The notes beneath the pieces were generated by a model that did no database searches, was not told the origin of the DNA, and worked only from the letters and a program-made list of their open reading frames with translations. From positions 3,809,501 through 3,873,500 of the forward strand of contig CP053915.1 of the NCBI GenBank assembly GCA_021496925.1: a stretch of 64,000 nucleotides of DNA, given 5' to 3'. Positions 1 through 8,293 of the stretch are shown piece by piece. Each line of letters opens with the position of its first letter. Position 1 is the stretch's first letter. This DNA comes from Acidovorax sp. YS12 (GTDB lineage Bacteria; Pseudomonadota; Gammaproteobacteria; Burkholderiales; Burkholderiaceae_C). The position numbers and the translations under genes were made by a program.

Positions 1-945
1 TACATCGGCCCCGAGCTGCCGGACATCACCTCGGCCATCGTGTCGCTGGTGGCGCTGACGGCCTTCCTCAAGGTCTGGCAGCCCAAGCGCATCTTCCGCT
101 TCGAGGCCGAGGGCGGCGCCAAGGCCGTGGCACAGCCTGCCGCGCCCGCCACCCGCCAGCCGCTGACGGCCGGCGCCATCGCCAAGGCGTGGTCGCCCTT
201 CATCATCCTCACCGCCATGGTGACGGTGTGGAGCATCAAGCCCTTCAAGGCGCTGTTCGCCGCCGGCGGCCCGCTGGCCTCGACCATCATCAACATCCCG
301 GTGCCGTTCCTGCACAACCTGGTGGAAAAGGCGCCGCCCGTCGTCGCCAAGGTCACGCCCTACGGCGCGGTCTACACCTTCAACTGGCTGCTGGCCACGG
401 GCACGGCCATCCTGATCGCGGCCATCATCACCATCGCCTTCACGCGCCTGTCGCCCGCCAAGGCGGTGGCCACGCTGGGCGAGACGTTCAAGGAACTGGC
501 CATCCCGATCTACTCCATCGGCATGGTGCTGGCGTTCGCCTTCGTGGCCAACTACTCGGGCCTGTCGGCCACGCTGGCCCTGGCGCTGGCGCACACCGGC
601 CAGGCGTTCACGTTCTTCTCGCCCTTCCTGGGCTGGATCGGCGTGTTCCTGACGGGCTCGGACACCTCGGCCAACGCGCTGTTCGCCGCGCTGCAGGCCA
701 CCACCGCGCAGCAGCTGGGCCTGCCCCAGGTGCTCACCGTGGCGGCCAACACCACCGGCGGCGTGACCGGCAAGATGATCTCGCCCCAGTCCATCGCCAT
801 CGCCTGCGCGGCCGTCGGCCTGGCGGGCAAGGAGTCGGACCTGTTCCGCTTCACCGTCAAGCACAGCCTGGCCTTCGCCGTCATCATCGGCATCATCACG
901 ACGCTGCAGGCCTACGTGTTTACGTGGATGATTCCGGGCCATTGA
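1..945 (+). CDS. lldP: L-lactate permease, C-terminal part (5' end outside window)
   Basis: The reading frame is open from base 1, so the gene starts upstream of the window. The 314 visible residues form hydrophobic membrane segments typical of the LctP/LldP family, which imports L- and D-lactate with protons across the inner membrane. The family hallmark stretch near the end is visible (FLTGSDTSANALFAALQ, then NTTGGVTGKMISPQSIAIA). The protein ends in a last membrane helix at MIPGH. It is followed after 24 bases by a GntR-type regulator and then by both lactate dehydrogenases on the same strand, which fixes the substrate as lactate. Family assignment is firm; only the N-terminal part is missing. 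Confidence 0.95.
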   Translation, partial: YIGPELPDITSAIVSLVALTAFLKVWQPKRIFRFEAEGGAKAVAQPAAPATRQPLTAGAIAKAWSPFIILTAMVTVWSIKPFKALFAAGGPLASTIINIPVPFLHNLVEKAPPVVAKVTPYGAVYTFNWLLATGTAILIAAIITIAFTRLSPAKAVATLGETFKELAIPIYSIGMVLAFAFVANYSGLSATLALALAHTGQAFTFFSPFLGWIGVFLTGSDTSANALFAALQATTAQQLGLPQVLTVAANTTGGVTGKMISPQSIAIACAAVGLAGKESDLFRFTVKHSLAFAVIIGIITTLQAYVFTWMIPGH

Positions 946-969
946 AACCCTGGAATCTGAGAGCACCCC

Positions 970-1779
970 ATGCGCCTGGCCGATCACGTTGTCGAGAAAC
1001 TCCTTGCCCTGGTGCAGGAACGCGGACTGCAGCCCGGACAGAAGCTGCCCGCGGAGCGGCAACTGGCCGAGGTGCTGGGGGTGTCGCGCACCTCGGTGCG
1101 CGAGGCCATCCAGAAGCTGGTCAGCCAGGGCGTGCTCTCGGCGCGGCGCGGCGACGGCACCTACGTGCAGTCGCGCCCCACGGCCCACTGGCTGCAGGAG
1201 GCCATGCAGCCCCTGGCCGGCCTGATGGATGCCGACCCGCACTACCGCTACGACGTGCTGGAGACGCGCCACGCGTTGGAGACCAGCACCGCCTGGCTGG
1301 CCGCGCAGCGCGCCACCGCGCAGGACAAGGCGCACATCCAGCGCTGCTTCGAGGTGATGCTGCAGCACCAGCAAAGCGGCCACGCCGAGCTGGCGGCGCG
1401 CGCCGACGCGCAGTTCCACCTGGCCATCGCCGAAGCCTCGCACAACCTGGTGCTGGTGCAGGTGATGCACAGCCTGTTCACCGTGGTGCTGTCCACCGTG
1501 GAGCGCAACCGCCACGACATGTTCCGCCTGAGCGCGCCCATCACGCTGCAGGCGCTTACCGCGCAGCACCAGGCGCTGATGCAGGCCATCCTGGACGGCG
1601 ACCCGCAGCGCGCGCGCGCATGCATTGGCGAGCACCTGGAGCATGTGCGCACCACCATCCAGCGCCTGGACGAAGACCGCGCGCGGCGCGAGCGTTCCAT
1701 GCGCCTGCCCCTTGACCTGGCCCCGACGCTGCTGCCCGCAGCCGAGCCGCCCACCCCCGACATGAGACATCCATCATGA
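970..1779 (+). CDS. lldR: GntR/FadR-family transcriptional regulator of lactate genes (LldR-like)
   Basis: 269 residues. The N-terminal winged helix (about residues 5-75) shows the GntR pattern LAEVLGVSRTSVREAIQKL followed by the wing RRGDGTYV. The C-terminal part (about 90-235) is an FCD ligand-binding domain with the typical acidic and histidine metal ligands (for example LETRHALE and DAQFHLAIAEASHN). By family knowledge such proteins repress lldP/lldD and release DNA when L-lactate binds. The gene lies between the permease and lldD and overlaps lldD by 4 bases (ATGA), so the regulator is made from the operon it controls. No operator was recognised because the operon promoter is outside the window. 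Confidence 0.9.
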   Translation: MRLADHVVEKLLALVQERGLQPGQKLPAERQLAEVLGVSRTSVREAIQKLVSQGVLSARRGDGTYVQSRPTAHWLQEAMQPLAGLMDADPHYRYDVLETRHALETSTAWLAAQRATAQDKAHIQRCFEVMLQHQQSGHAELAARADAQFHLAIAEASHNLVLVQVMHSLFTVVLSTVERNRHDMFRLSAPITLQALTAQHQALMQAILDGDPQRARACIGEHLEHVRTTIQRLDEDRARRERSMRLPLDLAPTLLPAAEPPTPDMRHPS

Positions 1780-2915
1780 TCATCTCCTCCAGCGCCGACT
1801 ACCGCATGGCGGCGCAAAAGTTTCTCCCGCCCTTCCTGTTCCACTACATCGACGGCGGCGCCTACGCCGAGCAGACGCTGCGCCGCAACGTGGACGACCT
1901 CGCCGCCGTGGCGCTGCGCCAGCGCGTGCTCAAGGACATGAGCCAGCTCGACACCGGCATCGACCTGTTCGGCGAAAAGCTCTCGATTCCCGTGGCCCTG
2001 GCGCCCGTGGGCCTGACCGGCATGTACCGCCGCCGCGGCGAGGTGCAGGCCGCGCGCGCGGCCGATGCGCACGGCATCCCGTTCACCATGTCCAGCGTCT
2101 CGGTCTGCCCGATCGAGGAAGTGGCGCCGAAGCTGCGGCGCCCCATGTGGTTCCAGCTCTATGTGCTGAAGGACCGGGGCTTCATGCAGAACGCGCTGGA
2201 GCGCGCGCAGGCCGCCGGCTGCTCCACCCTGGTGTTCACCGTGGACATGCCCGTGCCCGGCGCGCGCTACCGCGACGCCCACTCCGGCATGAGCGGCCCG
2301 AACGCCGCGCTGCGCCGCTACTGGCAGGCCATGACGCACCCGCGCTGGGCCTGGGATGTGGGCCTGCTGGGCCGCCCGCACGACCTGGGCAACATCTCGG
2401 CCTACCGCGGCAGCCCCACGGGCCTGCAGGACTACATGGGCTACCTCAGCGCCAACTTCGACCCCTCGATCTCGTGGAAGGACCTGGAGTGGATCCGCGC
2501 CTTCTGGAAGGGGCCGATGGTCATCAAGGGCATCCTCGACCCTGAAGATGCGAAGGACGCCGTGCGCTTCGGCGCCGACGGCATCATCGTCTCCAACCAC
2601 GGCGGGCGCCAGCTCGACGGCGTGCTGTCGTCGGCGCGCGCGCTGCCGGCCATTGCCGACGCGGTGAAGGGCCAGATCAAGATCCTGGCCGACTCGGGCA
2701 TCCGCAACGGGCTGGACGTGGTGCGCGCCATCGCCCTGGGGGCCGACTGCGCCATGATCGGCCGGGCCTACATCTACGCGCTGGCCACGGCCGGCGAGGC
2801 CGGCGTCAAGCACCTGCTGGAACTGCTGGAAAAGGAAATGCGCGTGGCCATGACCCTGACCAGCGTGGCCAGGGTGGCAGACATCAGCGGTGACCTGCTG
2901 GTGCGCGAGGCATGA
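1776..2915 (+). CDS. lldD: FMN-dependent L-lactate dehydrogenase
   Basis: 379 residues, the usual length for LldD. It oxidises L-lactate to pyruvate and feeds electrons to the quinone pool at the inner membrane. It is an FMN-binding TIM barrel. The active-site segment SNHGGRQLDG puts the catalytic histidine at residue 275, the same number as in the E. coli enzyme. The LADSGIRNGLDVVRA phosphate-binding segment follows, and RAYIYALATAG is near the end. ATG start overlaps the end of lldR by 4 bases and the stop overlaps the dld start by 4 bases, which suggests tight translational coupling. Alternative members of the alpha-hydroxy-acid oxidase family are possible, but the neighbours favour lactate. 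Confidence 0.96.
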   Translation: MIISSSADYRMAAQKFLPPFLFHYIDGGAYAEQTLRRNVDDLAAVALRQRVLKDMSQLDTGIDLFGEKLSIPVALAPVGLTGMYRRRGEVQAARAADAHGIPFTMSSVSVCPIEEVAPKLRRPMWFQLYVLKDRGFMQNALERAQAAGCSTLVFTVDMPVPGARYRDAHSGMSGPNAALRRYWQAMTHPRWAWDVGLLGRPHDLGNISAYRGSPTGLQDYMGYLSANFDPSISWKDLEWIRAFWKGPMVIKGILDPEDAKDAVRFGADGIIVSNHGGRQLDGVLSSARALPAIADAVKGQIKILADSGIRNGLDVVRAIALGADCAMIGRAYIYALATAGEAGVKHLLELLEKEMRVAMTLTSVARVADISGDLLVREA

Positions 2916-4669
2916 GCGGCGCCCCCCAAATCGCGCGCGAGGCCCTGCTCGCGCAGTTGCGCGACGCCGTGGGCGCGGCCCACGTGCTGACCGGCGACCA
3001 AGCCACGCGGCGCTTCCGCAAGGGCCACCGCACCGGCGAAGGCCCGGTGCTGGCCGTGGTGCGCCCGGGCACGCTGCTGGAGCAGTGGAAGGCGCTGCAG
3101 GCCGCCGTGGCGGCCGGGCGCATCGTCATCATGCAGGCGGCCAACACCGGGCTGACCGGCGGCTCCACGCCCGACGGCGCGGACTACGACCGCGAGATCG
3201 TGCTCATCAACACCCTGCGCATCACCGGCGTGCAGGTGATTCAGGGCGGTGCCCAGGTGGTCTGCCTGCCCGGCGCCACGCTGGACCGCCTGGAACAGGC
3301 GCTGGCGCCGCTGGGGCGCGAGCCGCACTCGGTCATTGGCTCGTCGTGCATCGGCGCCTCGGTGCTGGGCGGCATCTGCAACAACTCGGGCGGCGCGCTG
3401 GTGCGCCGCGGCCCGGCCTACACCGAGCTGGCGCTGTACGCGCAGGTGCGGGGGGACGGCTCGCTGGCGCTGGTGAACCACCTGGGCATTGCCCTGGGCA
3501 GCACGCCCGAGGAGATCCTGACCCGGCTGCAGGACGGCCGCTACACCGAGGCCGACGTGGCCAGCGACCCGCAGCGCGCCGCCTCGGACACGCGCTACGC
3601 CGAAGACGTGCGCGCCGTGGACGAGGACACGCCGGCGCGCTTCAACGCCGACCCCTCGCGCCTGTTCGAGGCTTCGGGCTCGGCCGGCAAGCTGTGCCTG
3701 TTCGCGGTGCGGCTGGACACCTTTCCCAAGGAGCCCAGCACGGTGTTCTACATCGGCAGCAACGCGCCCGACGACCTCACGGCCGTGCGCCGCCACCTGC
3801 TCACGGCGTTGCCGCGCCTGCCGATCGCGGGCGAGTACATCCACCGCACGGCCTACGACATCGGCGAGAAGTACGGCAAGGACACCTTCCTGCTCATCGA
3901 CCGCTTCGGCACGGCGCGCGTGCCGGCGGCCTTTGCCCTCAAGAGCCGCGTGGACGGCTTCTTCGAGCGCCTGGGCCTGCGCGGCGTGACCGACCACCTG
4001 CTGCAGGCCTTCACCCACCTGCTGCCCAGCCACCTGCCCGCGCGCATGCGCGAATGGCGCCAGCGCTACGAGCACCACCTGCTGGTGCGCGTGTCCAACG
4101 ACACGGCGGACGCCACGCGCGCCTTCCTCGCGCAGCACTTCGGCGGCAGCGGCACCGGCGGCTGGTTCGAGTGCGACGCCGAGGAAGGGCGCAAGGCCTT
4201 CCTGCACCGCTTCGCCATCGCGGGCGCGGCCATCCGCTACCGCGCGGTGCACCGCGCCGAGGTGGAAGACATCGTGGCGCTAGACGTGGCGCTGCGCCGC
4301 AACGACCGCGCCTGGGTGGAGGAACTGCCCGCCGACGTGGAGCGCGACACCGTGCACAAGCTGTACTACGGCCATTTCTTCTGCCACGTGTTCCACCAGG
4401 ACTACATCGTGAAGAAGGGCGTGGACCCGCTGGCCATGGAGCACCGCATGTGGGAACTGCTGGACGCGCGCCGCGCCGAATACCCGGCCGAGCACAACGT
4501 GGGCCACCTGTACGTGGCCAAGCCCGCGCTGGCGGGCTTTTACCGCGCGCTGGACCCGACCAACACCTTCAACCCGGGCATTGGCCACACCGCGCGGCTG
4601 CGTGGCTGGGAGGAGTGCTGCGAGCAGCGGCCGGGCGGGTGGCCGAAGGGGTATTCCGAGAAGGCTTGA
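2912..4669 (+). CDS. dld: quinone-dependent D-lactate dehydrogenase
   Basis: 585 residues, close to E. coli Dld (571). It oxidises D-lactate to pyruvate at the inner face of the cytoplasmic membrane. The N-terminal FAD-binding (PCMH-type) domain, about residues 35-250, contains NTGLTGGSTPDG and the IGSSCIGASVLGGICNNSGG loop. The C-terminal membrane-binding domain characteristic of Dld follows, with FCHVFHQDYIVKKG and HNVGHLY. The start codon overlaps the lldD stop by 4 bases (ATGA). It is the last gene of the lactate operon; a large non-coding palindrome begins within about 10 bases after the stop. Having both L- and D-specific enzymes in one operon means racemic lactate can be used. Confidence 0.95.
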   Translation: MSGAPQIAREALLAQLRDAVGAAHVLTGDQATRRFRKGHRTGEGPVLAVVRPGTLLEQWKALQAAVAAGRIVIMQAANTGLTGGSTPDGADYDREIVLINTLRITGVQVIQGGAQVVCLPGATLDRLEQALAPLGREPHSVIGSSCIGASVLGGICNNSGGALVRRGPAYTELALYAQVRGDGSLALVNHLGIALGSTPEEILTRLQDGRYTEADVASDPQRAASDTRYAEDVRAVDEDTPARFNADPSRLFEASGSAGKLCLFAVRLDTFPKEPSTVFYIGSNAPDDLTAVRRHLLTALPRLPIAGEYIHRTAYDIGEKYGKDTFLLIDRFGTARVPAAFALKSRVDGFFERLGLRGVTDHLLQAFTHLLPSHLPARMREWRQRYEHHLLVRVSNDTADATRAFLAQHFGGSGTGGWFECDAEEGRKAFLHRFAIAGAAIRYRAVHRAEVEDIVALDVALRRNDRAWVEELPADVERDTVHKLYYGHFFCHVFHQDYIVKKGVDPLAMEHRMWELLDARRAEYPAEHNVGHLYVAKPALAGFYRALDPTNTFNPGIGHTARLRGWEECCEQRPGGWPKGYSEKA

Positions 4670-4674
4670 TTGCT

Positions 4675-5455
4675 TCTTTTTTGGTAGCTTCTGGCGCTTT
4701 CTGGTATTGGGTCTTTTGCTCTTTTTTTGGCTTTGCTTCCCGGGGCCGGGACTCGCCCCGGCGGGCGACTTCCTTTTCTTGCTCGTGCAAGAAAAGGAAG
4801 CAAAAGAAGCACGCCCCTGCTGTCCGTATCCCCTGCGCTTCGCTCCGGGGCAGCCTGCGGTGCTCGGGCGCGGGGCGGTGCCGCGTAACTCACTTCGCGC
4901 TGCGCGCTGCGTTCAGACAGACGCGGCAAGTCAGTTCACGAAGCGCGTGTGTCCTGCGGCACACGCGCCCGCCCCACGCCCTGCGCTCCTCGGTACGGCC
5001 AGAAGGGGTTTGAAGCCCCATACGGGCCATCGCTGCGCTCGGCCCCCAACACGCAGGCGCTGCGCGCCGCGCGCGCCAGGCCGAGCGCAGCGATGGCCCG
5101 TGTCGTCTCCACCCCCTTTCAGGCTGCGCCTGGGGCGAGGCGGTGGCGGGGTGGCATGCGCGAAGTCGCGCATGCTTCGTGAACTGACTCGCTGCGGTTG
5201 TTTGAGCGAAGCGCGCAGCGCGCAGCGAGTTCCGCAGCGCACCCCGCCAGCGTCTCGCCCCAGGTGTGCCCCCACGCGCAGCGTGGGGGCGCAGACTGCG
5301 GGGCGCGTTTCTTTGGGTACTTTCTTGCCGCGCGGCAAGAAAGTACCTCGCCCGCCGGGGCGAGTCCCGGCCCCGGGAAGCAAACTCACTACACGCATCA
5401 AAACAGCCAAAAACCCAATACCAGCAAGCGCAACCAGCTATCAAATTTGAAGATG
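4675..5455. repeat. giant imperfect inverted repeat filling the dld-kinase intergenic space
   Basis: No credible gene lies here; all ORFs are low-complexity frames that exist on both strands. The left half and the reverse complement of the right half share the same ordered blocks. These are a mini-repeat copy at each outer edge (about 4679-4720 and 5401-5450), a perfect 37-base pair (4732-4768 with 5349-5385), a small TTCTTG..CAAGAA stem-loop in each arm (about 4776-4800 and 5319-5346), a perfect 16-base pair AGTCAGTTCACGAAGC (4929-4944 with 5174-5189), and a perfect 23-base pair (5022-5044 with 5079-5101) around a 34-base centre. The RNA could form a nested hairpin several hundred bases long. 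It may also end transcription of dld and of the convergent kinase gene. Origin and mobility are unknown; no transposase is present. Confidence 0.8.
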
Positions 5456-5472
5456 GCCCCCAGGTCAGCGCA

Positions 5473-8136
5473 TCAGGACGGCGCCCGCTCCTGCAAGCGC
5501 AGCAGGGTCTGGCTCATCAGCGCGCGCAGCGCCGGGGCGCGTACCGGCTTGGCGAGGAAGCCCCAGCCGCGCTCGGCAGCCTGGCGGCGCAGCGTGGCGT
5601 CGCGCTCGGCCGTGACCAGGATTACGGCGGGCGCCTGGCCCCAGCGCTGGCACAGCGCGGCGTACACGTCGGGGCCGTGGTGGCTGCCCAGGTGCACGTC
5701 GAGCAGCACCAGCTGCGGCGCCTGGCCCGGCGCGGCCTGGGCCAGCGCCTCGGGCGCGCCCCCGGCCAGCGGCACCGCGCAGCCCCAGCGCTGCAGCAGG
5801 GCCTGGGTGGCGGCGCGGGTTTGCGGGTCGTCCTCGACCACCCAGGCGCTGCTGCCGTGCAGCGGCGCGTCGTCCGCCTGCTCGGGCGCGGCGGGCAGGG
5901 CGGCGTGGGCCTGCACGGCGGCCGGGTCGCCCAGCGGCACGCGCACCCAGAACACGCTGCCGCGCCCGAGCTGCGAGCGCAGGCCGATCTCGTGGCCCAG
6001 CAGGCGCCCCAGGCGCTCGACGATGGCCAGGCCCAGGCCGGCGCCCCGGTCGCCGTCGCCGCCTTCGTCGAGGCGGCGGAACTCCTCGAAGATCTCGCGC
6101 TGCAGCGCCTCGGGAATGCCCGGGCCCTGGTCGTGCACCTCGATGCGCACGTGCGCGCCGTCGCGCCGGCAGCCGACGACGATGCGCCCCTGGCGGCTGT
6201 AGCGGATGGCGTTGGAGACGAAGTTCTGCACGATGCGCCGCAGCAGGTTCTCGTCGGTGCGCACCACGTGCTGCGTGGGCACGCAGGACAGCTTCAGCCC
6301 GCGCTTGCCGGCGAGCACGCCGAAGTTGTGGCCCAGCACCTGCAGCAGCGGGCCCAGGGGCACGTCGCGCACGTGCACTTCGAGCTGGCCCGACTCCATG
6401 CGGGCGATGTCCAGCAGGCTGCCCAGGATGGCATCCTGCGCCGCCAGCGCGCTGTCGATGCTGTCGGCCACGCGGTGCCCGGCGTCGTCGTGCAGGTGGC
6501 TGCGCAGCAGCGAGGTGAACATGCGCGCGGCGTTCAGCGGCTGCAGCAGGTCGTGCACGGCGGCGGCGACGAAGCGGGTCTTGTAGCGGTTGGCGCGCTC
6601 GGCCTCGTGCCGCGCGGCGACCAGGTCGCGCGTGCGCTCGGCCACGCGGCGCTCCAGCGCGTCGGCCAGCGAGCGCAGCTCGCGCGCCGCGTTCTTGTAG
6701 CTGGTGATGTCGGCATAGCTGGTGACGAAGCCGCCCTCGGGCAGCGGGTTGCCGCGGATCTCCAGCACGGTGCCGTCTTCCTTGGCGCTTTCGTGCAGGT
6801 GCGGCGTGCCGCTGCGCAGGTGCGCCAGGCGCCGCTCGATCGACTCCTGCAGCGGCCCGTGCCCGAGCAGGCCGCGCCGTGCGTTGTGGCGCAGCAGGTC
6901 TTCGATGGGCTGGCCCACGCGCATGAGTTCGGGCGGGTAGCGGAACAGCTCCACGTAGCGCGAGTTCCAGGCCACGAGGCGCAGCGCGGCGTCGATGATG
7001 ACCACGCCCTGCGGCAGGTGCTCCAGGCTGCGCGAGAGGCCGGTGTCGGCCTGCCTGGCCGCCTGCACGATGCCGTCCTGCGCGGTGCGCAGCTCCTGGG
7101 CATGCTGGCGCAGCACGGTCTCCAGCTCCTGGCGGCTGCGCTGGCGCAGCAGCGACAGGCGCTGGCGCTGGCGCGCGAACAGCACCAGCAGGGCCAGCGC
7201 CAGCCAGCCGCCGGCGCCCGCAGCGGCGGCCCAGCGGCTTTCCGCCAGGCTGTTGTGCGTCTCGTGCACCAGGTGCAGCTGCCAGGGGGTGCCGGGCAGG
7301 GGCTGGGTCTGCCACAGCACGCGGCCGGGCAGGGCGGGCAGGTCGGTGGACTGCACGCGCACCAGGCGCCCGCCGTTGTCCATGCGGCTGTCCACGCGGT
7401 ACGCCAGCGGGCGCAGCGGCTGGTCGGCGTACTGCCGCGTGGCCTGGAGTTCGCGGCGCCCGGCCTCGTCCAGCGGGTCGAGCAGGCGGTAGCGCCAGGC
7501 GTCCTGGCTGGCCAGGAAGACCACGCCGTGCGCGTCGGAGGCGAGCACGATGTCGGGCGTCTGCAGCCACTCGCGCTCCAGCTCCTGCAGCGCGATCTTG
7601 ATGGCCACCAGCCCCAGCGTGCGGCCGCTGCCGTCGCGGATGGCCTGCGACAGGAAATAGCCCGGCTCGCCCGTGGTCACGCCGATGCCGTAGAAGCTGC
7701 CGCGCCCGTGCGCCAGCGCCTGCTGCACGTAGGGGCGGAAGCTGTAGTCCACGCCCACGTTGCTTGTGGCGGTGCGCCAGTTGCTGGCGGCCACGGCCAA
7801 GCCGTCGCGGTTGAGCAGGGTCAGCGTGGAGGACTGGCTGGCGCCGTTGGCCTGCTCCAGCTTGCGGTTGAGGGCCTCGACCTCGGCCGGGTCCAGCGGG
7901 CGCGCCAGCGCGTCGCGCAACTGCGCGTCCAGCGCCAGCACCTCGGGCAGCGTGCGGTAGCGGTCGATGCGCTGGGCCAGCGTCTGCCCGTACAGCGCGA
8001 GCTGGCGCTGCACGCTGGCGCTTTCCTCGTGCAGCGAACGCTGCCAGGCCCCGTACCCGGCGGCGAGCATGCTGCCCGCCATGCCCCCGAGGAGGACCAG
8101 CAGGGTCCAGAGTTTGCGGCGGTTGGGTGGGGTCAT
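5473..8136 (-). CDS. hybrid sensor histidine kinase/response regulator, DctB-like input
   Basis: 887 residues. A first membrane helix lies at about 9-30, then a periplasmic Cache-like region to about 295, and a second helix at about 298-322. A PAS domain follows (LEHLPQGVVIIDAALRLVAWN), then HisKA with the acceptor histidine in AVHDLLQPLNA near residue 528, an HATPase domain (SNAIRYS, DQGPGIP, GAGLGLAIVERLG), and a C-terminal receiver with the aspartate in LVLLDVHLG near residue 813. It is divergent from dctA, so it probably senses C4-dicarboxylates or related acids and controls dctA. No separate response regulator gene is adjacent, so the DNA-binding partner must be encoded elsewhere. Architecture is certain, ligand is inferred. 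Confidence 0.9.
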   Translation of the reverse strand: MTPPNRRKLWTLLVLLGGMAGSMLAAGYGAWQRSLHEESASVQRQLALYGQTLAQRIDRYRTLPEVLALDAQLRDALARPLDPAEVEALNRKLEQANGASQSSTLTLLNRDGLAVAASNWRTATSNVGVDYSFRPYVQQALAHGRGSFYGIGVTTGEPGYFLSQAIRDGSGRTLGLVAIKIALQELEREWLQTPDIVLASDAHGVVFLASQDAWRYRLLDPLDEAGRRELQATRQYADQPLRPLAYRVDSRMDNGGRLVRVQSTDLPALPGRVLWQTQPLPGTPWQLHLVHETHNSLAESRWAAAAGAGGWLALALLVLFARQRQRLSLLRQRSRQELETVLRQHAQELRTAQDGIVQAARQADTGLSRSLEHLPQGVVIIDAALRLVAWNSRYVELFRYPPELMRVGQPIEDLLRHNARRGLLGHGPLQESIERRLAHLRSGTPHLHESAKEDGTVLEIRGNPLPEGGFVTSYADITSYKNAARELRSLADALERRVAERTRDLVAARHEAERANRYKTRFVAAAVHDLLQPLNAARMFTSLLRSHLHDDAGHRVADSIDSALAAQDAILGSLLDIARMESGQLEVHVRDVPLGPLLQVLGHNFGVLAGKRGLKLSCVPTQHVVRTDENLLRRIVQNFVSNAIRYSRQGRIVVGCRRDGAHVRIEVHDQGPGIPEALQREIFEEFRRLDEGGDGDRGAGLGLAIVERLGRLLGHEIGLRSQLGRGSVFWVRVPLGDPAAVQAHAALPAAPEQADDAPLHGSSAWVVEDDPQTRAATQALLQRWGCAVPLAGGAPEALAQAAPGQAPQLVLLDVHLGSHHGPDVYAALCQRWGQAPAVILVTAERDATLRRQAAERGWGFLAKPVRAPALRALMSQTLLRLQERAPS

Positions 8137-8293
8137 GGTGGGTAGGTGTTTTCCCTAGGTTTGGGTGGGCATTCTCAGGGAGCCGCCCGCCGACTAATAC
8201 CAATAGGTTATCGGCGCAAAAAGTTCCCGGCGGTACAAACGGCTCCCTCGAACACCCCACAGGGTGGTTCCCCGCGATTTCTGGAGACCTTGC

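Noticed and set aside
4929..5189. Insertion sequence bounded by the 16-base inverted pair
   Set aside because: The pair is an inner block of a longer inverted structure, and no transposase frame or target-site duplication is visible.
4581..5450. Several overlapping frames of 77-289 codons in the 4670-5472 island
   Set aside because: They exist in most frames on both strands, have low complexity, no ribosome-binding sites and coincide with the giant palindrome.
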